Shown here piece by piece: positions 17,496-25,377 of a stretch of DNA of 64,000 bases. Numbering within the stretch: the first letter of the stretch is position 1; each line of letters starts with the position of its first letter. The notes below the pieces were generated by a model, which was not told the DNA's origin, ran no database searches, and worked only from the letters and a program-made list of their open reading frames with translations. Origin of the DNA: Larkinella knui. GTDB lineage: Bacteria; Bacteroidota; Bacteroidia; Cytophagales; Spirosomataceae. Both the position numbers and the translations under genes were made by a program. Location: the NCBI RefSeq assembly GCF_003858645.1, contig NZ_RQJP01000006.1:372001-436000 (forward strand). The letters are read 5' to 3'.

Positions 17496-18437
17496 ATGCC
17501 CAAAAGCCTCGTCATACTCGGTCCGACCGCAAGCGGAAAAACCCGGTTAGCGGTTCACGTTGCCCGACGGCTGAACGGTGAAATCATCAGCGTGGATTCC
17601 CGGCAGGTGTATCGCGGCATGGACATCGGAACCGGCAAAGACCTGGACGAATACCGCGTTGATAATCAAACCATTCCCTATCACCTCATTAACATTGTCG
17701 ATGCGGGCAGTGACTACAACCTGTACCAGTATCAGCAGGATTTTAACCACATTTTTCCCCAAATTCGGGCCCGTGGTCATGTTCCGATTCTGTGCGGGGG
17801 AACCGGTTTATACCTTGAAGCCGTTCTGAAAGGGCATCGGTACACCGCCATTCCGATTAATGAGGAACTGCGTGCGAAATTGAAAACCAGAACCGACGAT
17901 GAATTGCTCGAACGGTTTCAGCAGGTTCCTTCAGCCTATGCGGTTTTGGCCGACACCTCCACCCGCAAACGACTGATCCGGGCGATTGAAATTGCCATGT
18001 ACTTAACCCAAAATCCCAAAATTGACCTTTCCGGCCCGGTTTCATTGCCCGACATGGTGGTTTTTGGAATCGATTTACCCGTCGAAGTGCGTCGGCAGCG
18101 GATTTCCGACCGGTTACACCAACGACTTCAAAACGGCCTGATCGACGAAGTTCAGCGGTTACTGGAAAGCGGTATTCCGGCCGAAAAACTGATTTTTTAC
18201 GGGTTGGAATACAAATTCATCACCCACTACCTGCACGGTGAACTGGATTACGCGACCCTGAGCGTCCGCCTGGAAACGGCCATTCACCAGTTTGCCAAGC
18301 GTCAGATGACGTTTTTTCGCAAACTGGAGCGCGACGGTTTACGCATCCACTGGCTCGACGGCCGGCTGCCCATTCATCACTTAGTTGATCGTATTACCGC
18401 TGATTTACAGGAAATTCCGCAAACTCTTCATTCATAA
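17496..18437 (+). CDS. miaA: tRNA dimethylallyltransferase
   Basis: The 313-residue enzyme adds a dimethylallyl group to A37 of tRNAs reading UNN codons. The P-loop VILGPTASGKTRLA (residues 6-19), the ISVDSRQVYRGMDIGTGK region (32-49) and the LCGGTGLYLEAVLKG segment are all diagnostic. The C-terminus KRQMTFFRKLERDGLRIHWLD is also typical. It precedes the polyprenyl synthase by 48 bases on the same strand; both consume isoprenoid diphosphates. Confidence 0.96.
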   Translation: MPKSLVILGPTASGKTRLAVHVARRLNGEIISVDSRQVYRGMDIGTGKDLDEYRVDNQTIPYHLINIVDAGSDYNLYQYQQDFNHIFPQIRARGHVPILCGGTGLYLEAVLKGHRYTAIPINEELRAKLKTRTDDELLERFQQVPSAYAVLADTSTRKRLIRAIEIAMYLTQNPKIDLSGPVSLPDMVVFGIDLPVEVRRQRISDRLHQRLQNGLIDEVQRLLESGIPAEKLIFYGLEYKFITHYLHGELDYATLSVRLETAIHQFAKRQMTFFRKLERDGLRIHWLDGRLPIHHLVDRITADLQEIPQTLHS

Positions 18438-18485
18438 CTCATCACTCTTCACTCCCATTCCGGCAGTTTTCCGTATTTTTGAGCC

Positions 18486-19469
18486 ATGACCCAAACAACA
18501 AACCCACTGGTTTTTCTAGAAGCGCTTCATCAGGAGATTCAACAAACGGAATACGGCCAGCAACCGGCGGAATTATACGATCCCATCAGCTACATCATGA
18601 ACCTGGGCGGCAAGCGGATGCGGCCGCTGCTCACGCTCATGGCCGCTTACCTCTTCGGTGACGACTGGCGCAGGGCTCTCAAACCGGCCGTGGCAGTTGA
18701 AGTATTCCATAATTTCACGCTCATGCACGACGACATCATGGATCAGGCACCCCTGCGCCGGGGCCAGCCGACGGTTCATGAGAAGTGGAACCACAACATT
18801 GCCATCCTGTCGGGTGATGTCATGCTGGTCAATGCCTATGAGCTGCTGCTGGATGTTGAAACGCCGAAGCTCAAAAAAGTACTGAGCCGTTTTAACCGCA
18901 CAGCCGCCGATGTTTGCGAAGGCCAGCAACTCGACATGAATTTTGAAACCCGCTGGGACGTTACGGAAGACGAATACATCGAAATGATCAAGCTCAAAAC
19001 GTCGGTTTTGCTCGGTTTTGCGCTCGAACTGGGCGGTATCATTGCCGGTGCCGACGATGCAGCCAGCAGTCTGCTGCGCGAAGGCGGTATTAATATCGGA
19101 CTGGGTTTTCAGTTGAAAGACGATTTGCTGGATGTGTACGGCGATCCGGCTAAATTCGGCAAGCAGGTTGGGGGCGATATTATTGCCAACAAAAAAACGT
19201 TTTTACTCATCGAAGCCCTGCAACAATCCCGTGGTGATTTGAAAGCCGAACTCATCGGCTGGCTCAGTGCCACGGAATTCGATAAGCAGGAAAAAGTCCA
19301 GGCGGTTACGGCCATTTACGACCAACTGGGCATCCGGCAATTGACCGAAGAACGGATTAATAACTACTTTACGCGGGGCTTTGCCAATTTCGGTCAGGTA
19401 TCGGCCGATCCGGCCCGCAAAGCACTGCTGATGGATTTCACCGAACAGTTGATCGGTCGCGAAAGCTGA
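18486..19469 (+). CDS. Polyprenyl diphosphate synthase (all-trans type)
   Basis: The 327-residue enzyme condenses isopentenyl diphosphate onto an allylic diphosphate. Both aspartate-rich motifs are present: FTLMHDDIMDQAPLRRG (first) and GFQLKDDLLDVYGD (second). LGGKRMRPLLTL near the N-terminus is also conserved. Chain length cannot be fixed from sequence; octaprenyl/solanesyl (menaquinone side chain) or geranylgeranyl are the usual options in Bacteroidota. It lies between miaA and a rhomboid protease gene on the same strand. Confidence 0.94.
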   Translation: MTQTTNPLVFLEALHQEIQQTEYGQQPAELYDPISYIMNLGGKRMRPLLTLMAAYLFGDDWRRALKPAVAVEVFHNFTLMHDDIMDQAPLRRGQPTVHEKWNHNIAILSGDVMLVNAYELLLDVETPKLKKVLSRFNRTAADVCEGQQLDMNFETRWDVTEDEYIEMIKLKTSVLLGFALELGGIIAGADDAASSLLREGGINIGLGFQLKDDLLDVYGDPAKFGKQVGGDIIANKKTFLLIEALQQSRGDLKAELIGWLSATEFDKQEKVQAVTAIYDQLGIRQLTEERINNYFTRGFANFGQVSADPARKALLMDFTEQLIGRES

Positions 19470-19513
19470 GCAAATCTAAAAACCCCACCTAACTTCTTAC
19501 GCCACAACTCGTT

Positions 19514-20134
19514 ATGACCGTCACGCTTGCCATTATCGTCATTACCGGACTCGTTAGTTTTTACGCCTGGCGAAATGATTCTTTTCTGGATAGCATGGTT
19601 CTGAACCCGCAAAAAGTCCTTAAGCGGGGGCAATGGTACCGGCTTTTGACATCGGGATTCGTTCACGCCGATATGAGTCACCTGCTGTTCAACATGTTTA
19701 CGCTCTATTTTTTCGGGAGTCTTATCGAACAGGTTTTTAGCCTCCTGTTTGAAGGAGCCGGGCCGATTTATCTGCTGATTTTTTATCTGGTTGCTATCGT
19801 AGTATCCGACATTCCGACTCTGATCCGCCAACGCAATAAGTCCAATTACAACTCTTTAGGCGCTTCGGGTGGCGTATCGGCCCTGCTGTTTGGAGCAATC
19901 ATGTTTCAACCGACCGAAAAAATTTACCTCATGGGTATCATCGGCATCCCCGGTTTTATTTTTGGTGCACTCTACATGGGCTACTCCTTCTACGAATCCC
20001 GGCAAGGGCGCGGTACCATCAACCACGACGCCCACTTGTACGGTGCTATTTTCGGTATTTTTGTCGTTGTCCTGCTGTATCCGCCCGTTGTCGGGACTTT
20101 TATTCAGCAAATCTCGAACTGGAAATTATTTTGA
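19514..20134 (+). CDS. Rhomboid-family intramembrane serine protease
   Basis: The 206-residue protein has six predicted helices. It shows the rhomboid features HADMSHLLFNMFTLYFFG (loop and helix 2), the catalytic serine in LGASGGVSALLFGA and the catalytic histidine in NHDAHLYGAIFG. It cleaves membrane proteins within the bilayer; the substrate is not known. An extra acidic or charged insert (IPTLIRQRNKSNYN) lies between helices. The gene is 44 bases after the polyprenyl synthase and may share its transcript. Confidence 0.92.
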   Translation: MTVTLAIIVITGLVSFYAWRNDSFLDSMVLNPQKVLKRGQWYRLLTSGFVHADMSHLLFNMFTLYFFGSLIEQVFSLLFEGAGPIYLLIFYLVAIVVSDIPTLIRQRNKSNYNSLGASGGVSALLFGAIMFQPTEKIYLMGIIGIPGFIFGALYMGYSFYESRQGRGTINHDAHLYGAIFGIFVVVLLYPPVVGTFIQQISNWKLF

Positions 20135-20141
20135 TCGAAAA

Positions 20142-20193
20142 ACAAGAGAGACAAGAGAATACCGGCTTTTGCGTTTTGCTCTTCCTCTCTTGT
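20142..20193. repeat. Word-type inverted repeat after the rhomboid gene
   Basis: ACAAGAGAGACAAGAG at 20142-20157 pairs, with one bulge and one mismatch, with CTCTTCCTCTCTTGT at 20179-20193. The stem consists of ACAAGAGA-type words, like the spacer of rplM-rpsI. It may act as a terminator. Confidence 0.55.
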
Positions 20194-20212
20194 CGGGCCT
20201 CTTTTGTTCGCT

Positions 20213-21109
20213 ATGTGGCAGCTACTGAATCAACCGTATCCGTGTGAAGATCCGGTTCGCCGACGGTGGGCCAAGGCGTTCTGGATTGGCGTTTTTGTGG
20301 GGCTTTTTCTGCTGATCTTCCAACCGTTCGGATTGAATACGTGGAATACGCCTTACAAAACCCTCAAAATTCTGGGTTTTGGGCTCATTTCCTTGCTGGT
20401 GACAGCTGGACTCAGCCTGTCTTTACCGGTTTTGCTGCCGAAGCAATTTTCCAACGATCGCTGGACGGTGGGCCGCGAAATCCTCTGGATAACCACCCAC
20501 ATGACCCTGATTGGGCTGGCTAATTATTTCTATATCAACTGGCTAACCGGAAGCGCCATCTACAGCTCGGGTCTGTTTGGGATGATCATCGTTACCTTTG
20601 TAATTGGTGTCTTTCCTTCGGCAGGCACGGTTTTGGTGAACTACATCGTCAAACTCAAACGATATCAACAGCTGGCCCGGGAATTCCCGGTTCGGGAACA
20701 CCACGCCGGAAATCCCGCCGACGGGCCTGATCAGCGGATTTTGATCACCCTAACCGCCGAAAATGAAAAAGACAGCCTCGTCTTCCCGCCCACCGATCTG
20801 CTATACATCGAATCCAGTGATAATTACTCCACCATTGTTCACTTGAAAAATGGCCAGCCGGTTAAAACCCTGCTGCGGAGTAGCCTGAGTCGGCTGGAAA
20901 GCCAGCTTGGCGCAAACGATCCTTCAATCACGGCCCGCAATCCGATGGTCCGGTGCCACCGGTCGTATATTGTCAATCTGGAAAAAGTGGAGCGCGTAAC
21001 GGGCAACGCGCAGGGCTACAAACTTCACCTGCAAGACGGGCTGTTTCAAATTCCGGTGGCCCGCAAATACAACGATACGCTGGTGGCCCAACTCAAATCG
21101 ATGGTCTGA
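20213..21109 (+). CDS. Membrane-anchored LytTR DNA-binding regulator
   Basis: The 298-residue protein begins with four hydrophobic helices (about residues 20-145). After a linker it carries a C-terminal LytTR domain of about 100 residues: DLLYIESSDNYSTIVHLKNG, MVRCHRSYIVNLEKVERVTG and LHLQDGLFQIPVARKYNDTL. There is no receiver domain, so it is a one-component membrane regulator that probably responds to a membrane or small-molecule signal. A TTG codon three residues upstream could extend it; the ATG at 20213 was chosen. Its targets are not evident; it lies 153 bases before a DUF2306 membrane gene on the same strand. Confidence 0.88.
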   Translation: MWQLLNQPYPCEDPVRRRWAKAFWIGVFVGLFLLIFQPFGLNTWNTPYKTLKILGFGLISLLVTAGLSLSLPVLLPKQFSNDRWTVGREILWITTHMTLIGLANYFYINWLTGSAIYSSGLFGMIIVTFVIGVFPSAGTVLVNYIVKLKRYQQLAREFPVREHHAGNPADGPDQRILITLTAENEKDSLVFPPTDLLYIESSDNYSTIVHLKNGQPVKTLLRSSLSRLESQLGANDPSITARNPMVRCHRSYIVNLEKVERVTGNAQGYKLHLQDGLFQIPVARKYNDTLVAQLKSMV

Positions 21110-21262
21110 TCCTTTGCCAAACGTCCCACCGGCTTTGTCAACGACCCCAGAAAGTGTCAAATACCCCAAAAAACTGCCGTACTTCCCTTTAATTTGACCG
21201 GTTTGCCGACTCCGCGTAGGTTTGTTTCAACGAATCGAACACGACTAAACGCTTTTGGAGTT

Positions 21263-21994
21263 ATGGATCTCTTGTTAAAACTTATGATTGGTATCCACGT
21301 GGCGGCTGGCTTCTTCGCCCTGCTGGTCGGTATTGTTCCCATGGTGACCAAAAAAGGAAACCGCTTGCACAAAGTGACCGGCCTGGTATTTTACTGGTGC
21401 ATGGCCGTCGTCTGTCTGACCGCCGTCTACCTGGTTTTCTTCAAACCCAGCGCACTGTTTCTGTTATTCATTGCCATTCTGAGTTTTTATTTCTGCTTTT
21501 CGGGTCGGCGCCTTCTCCGCCTGAAAAAAGCGCAGAATCAGTTTACGTTAACCGATCAGATTGCGGCCTATTTGGCTCTGGGCGCGTCGCTGGTGATGTT
21601 TGGGTTGGGTATTCAGGCCGTTGTCAACTGGGTTATGATGGGCAGTATCTCCATCTTCGGCCTGCTCTATTTCTTTTTTGCCGGTATTCTCTTCAGCAAC
21701 GCCCGGTATGACGTCCTTTTATTCCGGCATCCGGAAAAGACCCGTTACGGTAAAATAGAGTGGTTTTTCGGACATATCACCCGGATGTGTGGTTCCTACA
21801 TTGCCACGTTGACGGCGTTTGCCACGGTCAATACCCGGTATTTACCCGACCATCATTTCATGATCGACATCGCGGCCTGGACCCTGCCGGGCATTATTGG
21901 AGGTATTCTGATCGGCCGGACGATCCGGTATTATTTGAAGAAATTCAATTTGAATGAAGCAACAGGAAAGAAGTTGCGTACCCACGGAGTTTAG
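21263..21994 (+). CDS. DUF2306-type membrane protein
   Basis: The 243-residue protein has seven or eight predicted membrane helices, starting MDLLLKLMIGIHVAAGFFALLVG. The pattern of an early histidine pair (IHVAAG, then NRLHKVTG) and later GHITRMCGSYIATLTAF fits the DUF2306/predicted-membrane family, whose histidines may bind haem. The last codons (RTHGV and the stop) are read from the dispersed palindromic repeat at 21978, so its C-terminus seems to have been set by that repeat. It is convergent with the TPR protein gene. Confidence 0.75.
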   Translation: MDLLLKLMIGIHVAAGFFALLVGIVPMVTKKGNRLHKVTGLVFYWCMAVVCLTAVYLVFFKPSALFLLFIAILSFYFCFSGRRLLRLKKAQNQFTLTDQIAAYLALGASLVMFGLGIQAVVNWVMMGSISIFGLLYFFFAGILFSNARYDVLLFRHPEKTRYGKIEWFFGHITRMCGSYIATLTAFATVNTRYLPDHHFMIDIAAWTLPGIIGGILIGRTIRYYLKKFNLNEATGKKLRTHGV

Positions 21995-22066
21995 TCCGTG
22001 TTTTTAATAGATCATAATATTACTATTTCGGAGGCATTGAAAACACGGACTAAACTCCGTGGGTAC
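21978..22066. repeat. Dispersed palindromic repeat, inverted pair (copies 2 and 3)
   Basis: Two 23-base units at 21978-22000 and 22044-22066 are perfect reverse complements around a 43-base centre, and pairing continues with few mismatches on both sides. Each unit reads GTACC then CACGGAGTTTAGTCCGTG on its own strand. The left unit supplies the TAG stop of the DUF2306 gene; the right unit ends six bases before the TPR gene stop. The pair can serve as a two-way terminator between convergent genes. Confidence 0.85.
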
Positions 22067-22071
22067 GGGTA

Positions 22072-22845
22072 TTATTTGAAGAATCCTTTGGGATCGGGCA
22101 TTTTATCGCGCAATTCCTGCAAATAAACGAAGTCGACGGCGGCCAAGTCCAGTGACCGTCCTTTGTGCAAATTCTCCCAGGCTGCGGCATAATCGCCCTT
22201 CGCAAAATTAGCCCACGACAACCGCATGAACGTATTGGCGTTTGTTACATCATACTGGAGGGCCTTGTTGAGCACCGAAATGGCGTCTTCCAGGAGGGCG
22301 TTGTCCTTATTCTCTTTATACTGCTTGAGTTCTACCGTGGCCAGATCGGTCATCAGAACGGCGTTGCTATCGGCCACTTCCAGTCCTTTTTTCAGAAGCC
22401 GGATCGACTCGGGCATTTTGTTCTGCTGGTAGCTGATCACGCCCAGACCCCAGTACGTGTCGGAATTTTTGTCGTTCAGCAGCCACGCCAGATTGAAGCG
22501 GTAAGTGGCCGTGTCCAGCTGGCCTTCGGTCAGGTATTCCCAGGCACGGGTCGAGAAAAACTGGCTGGCTTCGGCGCGATTGCTAAAATTTTTGTCGCAT
22601 TCGTTCAAAAACCGCACTTCCCAGGTGATGTGCTCAGCCGTTTTTGCCTGTTCACCAAACAAAGGCGTCACCATTGGGTTTACAACGGTGGGGTTGGCAT
22701 TTTTGGAAACCTCAACAACGGTATCTCCTTTGCCTGCTTCGACTCTCCGGGCCGAACTGGCTAAGGGCCCGGTTTGCGCAAAAACGCCCAGGGGAAGCCA
22801 AACCAGAAGACCGAAAAACCGCATTCCTTTTGTCCGATTATTCAT
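22072..22845 (-). CDS. Exported tetratricopeptide-repeat protein
   Basis: The 257-residue protein has a signal peptide (MRFFGLLVWLPLGVFAQ region, residues 8-24). TPR-like helical repeats cover about residues 95-245, for example LNDKNSDTYWGLGVISYQQNKM and TNANTFMRLSWANFAKGDYA. TPRs mediate protein contacts, so a periplasmic scaffold role is likely. The gene has no clear operon partner. Confidence 0.75.
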   Translation of the reverse strand: MNNRTKGMRFFGLLVWLPLGVFAQTGPLASSARRVEAGKGDTVVEVSKNANPTVVNPMVTPLFGEQAKTAEHITWEVRFLNECDKNFSNRAEASQFFSTRAWEYLTEGQLDTATYRFNLAWLLNDKNSDTYWGLGVISYQQNKMPESIRLLKKGLEVADSNAVLMTDLATVELKQYKENKDNALLEDAISVLNKALQYDVTNANTFMRLSWANFAKGDYAAAWENLHKGRSLDLAAVDFVYLQELRDKMPDPKGFFK

Positions 22846-22915
22846 GTGACGTTCAACGTACTAACCCCTATAAAACGTAAGGGGATCTAATTTAGTACAA
22901 AATATTGAAAAACGG

Positions 22916-24301
22916 TTACGTCTTCCGGCGACGGGCGGGGCCGGTTTTGGGTTTGCTGCTGCGGGCCGTTGGGCTTTTGGGCGACTTGCCGCGGGTGGAT
23001 GTGCTGCGGGTGGCTGCGGATTTCCCCGGTGTGCTACGACCTTTGACCGGTATTCCTTTTTTCTCGTGAAAAGCGCCTTTAAAAGTCGGATCTTCCTTTT
23101 TCCGCTGATCGTCGATTTCCCGCAGGAAATCCTGCTGTTCTTCAAAAGGCGTTTCGGTAATCGGAACCGCTTCCGGTATGGGTTCGCGTGGAATCTGCAT
23201 CCGGATAATCTTCTCGATCTGCCGAATGTGGTATTCCTCCGCCATTGTCACAAACGTGATGGCTTCCCCGGTATGGTTAGCGCGGCCCGTGCGGCCAATG
23301 CGGTGAACGTAATCTTCATAAATCAGCGGAACATCGAAATTGATGACGTGACTGACCAGATTGACGTCGATGCCCCGCGCCGTAACGTCGGTGGTCACCA
23401 GCACCCGGATGTTGCCTTCCTTAAAGGCTTCCATCGAATTAATCCGCGTATTCTGCCCTTTATTGGCGTGTAAAACACGGATCCGGTCGTCGGCGATGAC
23501 TTTCCGGGCTAGAAATTTATAAATATTGTTGGCGGTTTCTTTCGATCGGGCAAACACAATCACCCGGTTGGCCGATTCGAAACTCATCAGGTACGCCAGC
23601 AGATCGATCTTGGTTCTGAAATTAGGAACGGCATAAATCTTCTGCGAAACCATATCGGCCGTCGATGCCTGGGGCGTCACCTCGACCCGCATCGGAAACT
23701 CCAGAAACTCGTACGACAATTCTTCCACTTTGGGCGGAAAGGTGGCCGAAAACAGCATATTTTGCCGCTTCACCGGAATCACTTCCAGAATTTTCCGGAT
23801 CTGGGGCATAAAGCCCATGTCCATGATTTTGTCGGCTTCATCCATCACCATCGTCGTCAGTTGCTTCACCACGATTTCGCCCCGCGAGTAGAGGTCCGAA
23901 AACCGCCCCGGTGTTGCCACCAGAATGTCGATGCCCTTCTGAACGGCTTCAATCTGCGCTTTCGGTCCAATGCCACCATACAGGGCCAGGTGCCGGATAT
24001 CGGTATATTTGGCTAGTTCGGTAATGGCGGCATCGATTTGCATGGCCAGTTCGCGCGTTGGCGCCAGAATCAACGCCCGCGGATGCTGGCCCTGCGCATA
24101 CTTGATTTTCATCAGCAGCGGCAGCAGGTAAGCCGCCGTTTTTCCGGTACCGGTTTGTGCAATTCCCAACACATCATGCCCCGCCATGGCCAGCGGAATG
24201 GCCTGTTGCTGGATGGGCGTTGGCTGCTCATAACCCGCTTCCACGATCGCCGTCAGCAGTTGTTTATTGAGCTTAAAATCGTCAAAAGAGTTGATTTCCA
24301 T
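22916..24301 (-). CDS. DEAD-box RNA helicase (RhlE-like)
   Basis: The 461-residue protein has the full DEAD-box set: Q motif (PTPIQQQAIP), GIAQTGTGKTAAYLLP, PTRELAMQI, the VMDEADKIMD box, LFSATFP, and HRIGRTGRA in the second RecA domain. A 95-residue Lys/Arg/Ser/Pro-rich tail (TPGKSAATRSTSTRGK and so on) should bind RNA. Such helicases act in ribosome assembly or RNA decay, often at low temperature. It is monocistronic, with a 32-bp inverted repeat just upstream of its start. Confidence 0.95.
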   Translation of the reverse strand: MEINSFDDFKLNKQLLTAIVEAGYEQPTPIQQQAIPLAMAGHDVLGIAQTGTGKTAAYLLPLLMKIKYAQGQHPRALILAPTRELAMQIDAAITELAKYTDIRHLALYGGIGPKAQIEAVQKGIDILVATPGRFSDLYSRGEIVVKQLTTMVMDEADKIMDMGFMPQIRKILEVIPVKRQNMLFSATFPPKVEELSYEFLEFPMRVEVTPQASTADMVSQKIYAVPNFRTKIDLLAYLMSFESANRVIVFARSKETANNIYKFLARKVIADDRIRVLHANKGQNTRINSMEAFKEGNIRVLVTTDVTARGIDVNLVSHVINFDVPLIYEDYVHRIGRTGRANHTGEAITFVTMAEEYHIRQIEKIIRMQIPREPIPEAVPITETPFEEQQDFLREIDDQRKKEDPTFKGAFHEKKGIPVKGRSTPGKSAATRSTSTRGKSPKSPTARSSKPKTGPARRRKT

Positions 24302-24311
24302 AGAATAGTGT

Positions 24312-24408
24312 CTTGAACGGAAATTACGCGGATGAAAGGATTAAGTAGGATTGCTGACGCGGTCTTTTAATCTTATTAATCCTTTCATCCGCGTAATTCC
24401 CGTTCAAG
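24312..24408. repeat. 32-bp inverted repeat between helicase and fructosamine kinase genes
   Basis: The arms at 24312-24343 and 24377-24408 are reverse complements with a single mismatch (31 of 32). They contain ATTACGCGGATGAAAGGATTA. The loop is 33 bases. The right arm ends four bases before the fructosamine-kinase stop, so it may terminate that gene, while the left arm sits in the helicase leader. Confidence 0.9.
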
Positions 24409-24412
24409 AGGG

Positions 24413-25291
24413 TTAAAAACGATTCAACACCCGCTCAATACCGCTGAGATAGCCCATTCCGAACAAATTGAGATGGACCAGCAACGGATACAAATTGTAA
24501 ATCGGTATTCGCTCCTGAAAACCGTCTTCCATCGGAAACGCTTCATCATAGGCGTCGTAAAACCGCTCGTCAAAACCGCCGAAAAGCGTTGTGAAGGCCA
24601 GTTCAGCTTCGCGCAGGCCGTAATAAACCGCCGGGTCGATCAAGGCCGCATCGCCCTGTTCGTTCACCATCACGTTGCCCGACCATAAATCACCGTGTAG
24701 CAAAGCCGGTCGTTCAACCGGCAACAAATCAGGCAACCGTTGGTATAATTTTTGAAATTTGTTGTACAACTCTTTTGAAAGAAGTCCTTTGTAAAGAGCC
24801 ATACCGGCCAGTGGCTGAAGACGTTGTTCGATGTAAAACGTGATTCCGTTGTCTGTTAATGTGTTGCTTTGCGGCAGCGAACCGATGTAATTATCAAAGT
24901 GTAATCCGAATTTCGATTGGGTGTGTGAATGTAACAACGCCAGCGACTGCCCGAATGATTCCCAGTAGTCGGTTTTAGGAACCACCGGATCGATGTATTC
25001 GAGAACCAGATAGGTTTTGTCGCGGTATTTTCCGTAGCCGATTACCTCAGGAATGTAGATGGCTTCGGTCGATCGGAGCAGGTCCAGCCCACGGGCTTCC
25101 CACTCGAACATATCCACGCTGTCGGCCGGGTTCCATTTTACAAAAAACAGCCCTTCCGACGAAAAAACCTGCGCGGCCGTGTTGACGTTACCACCCACCA
25201 AAAACCGGGCTTCCAACACCTCGACCGAACGGCCCAGGGTCTGAAAAAATAGCCCCTCAAAAAAATCAAACTGTTCTTCTCCCAGCCACAT
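24413..25291 (-). CDS. Fructosamine kinase family protein
   Basis: The 292-residue protein has the aminoglycoside-phosphotransferase-like kinase fold of fructosamine/ketosamine 3-kinases. It has an N-lobe with VFSSEGLFFVKWN (ATP-binding lysine), TYLVLEYID, the catalytic loop LLHGDLWSGNVMVN and the metal-binding ALIDPAVYYGLREAELA. It would phosphorylate glycated lysines, which destabilises them and repairs protein glycation. The start at MWLGEEQFDFFEGL was preferred to 24 further open codons that run into the divergent anmK promoter. Confidence 0.92.
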   Translation of the reverse strand: MWLGEEQFDFFEGLFFQTLGRSVEVLEARFLVGGNVNTAAQVFSSEGLFFVKWNPADSVDMFEWEARGLDLLRSTEAIYIPEVIGYGKYRDKTYLVLEYIDPVVPKTDYWESFGQSLALLHSHTQSKFGLHFDNYIGSLPQSNTLTDNGITFYIEQRLQPLAGMALYKGLLSKELYNKFQKLYQRLPDLLPVERPALLHGDLWSGNVMVNEQGDAALIDPAVYYGLREAELAFTTLFGGFDERFYDAYDEAFPMEDGFQERIPIYNLYPLLVHLNLFGMGYLSGIERVLNRF

Positions 25292-25351
25292 CAATGGTTT
25301 ACTGTTTTCGGTTGTCGTGGTTCCCCGTTTCGATTTACAGTTTCCAGTTGG

Positions 25352-25359
25352 TACTTTTG
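25352..25359 (+). promoter_or_regulatory. -7 element for anmK
   Basis: TACTTTTG matches TAnnTTTG exactly and ends 18 bases before the anmK start. No good -33 TTG is seen. Confidence 0.5.
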
Positions 25360-25377
25360 CCAACCTTATTGCACACT

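Noticed and set aside
18474-18481. TATTTTTG as promoter of the polyprenyl synthase
   Set aside because: It ends five bases before the ATG, so transcription would begin inside or after the start codon.
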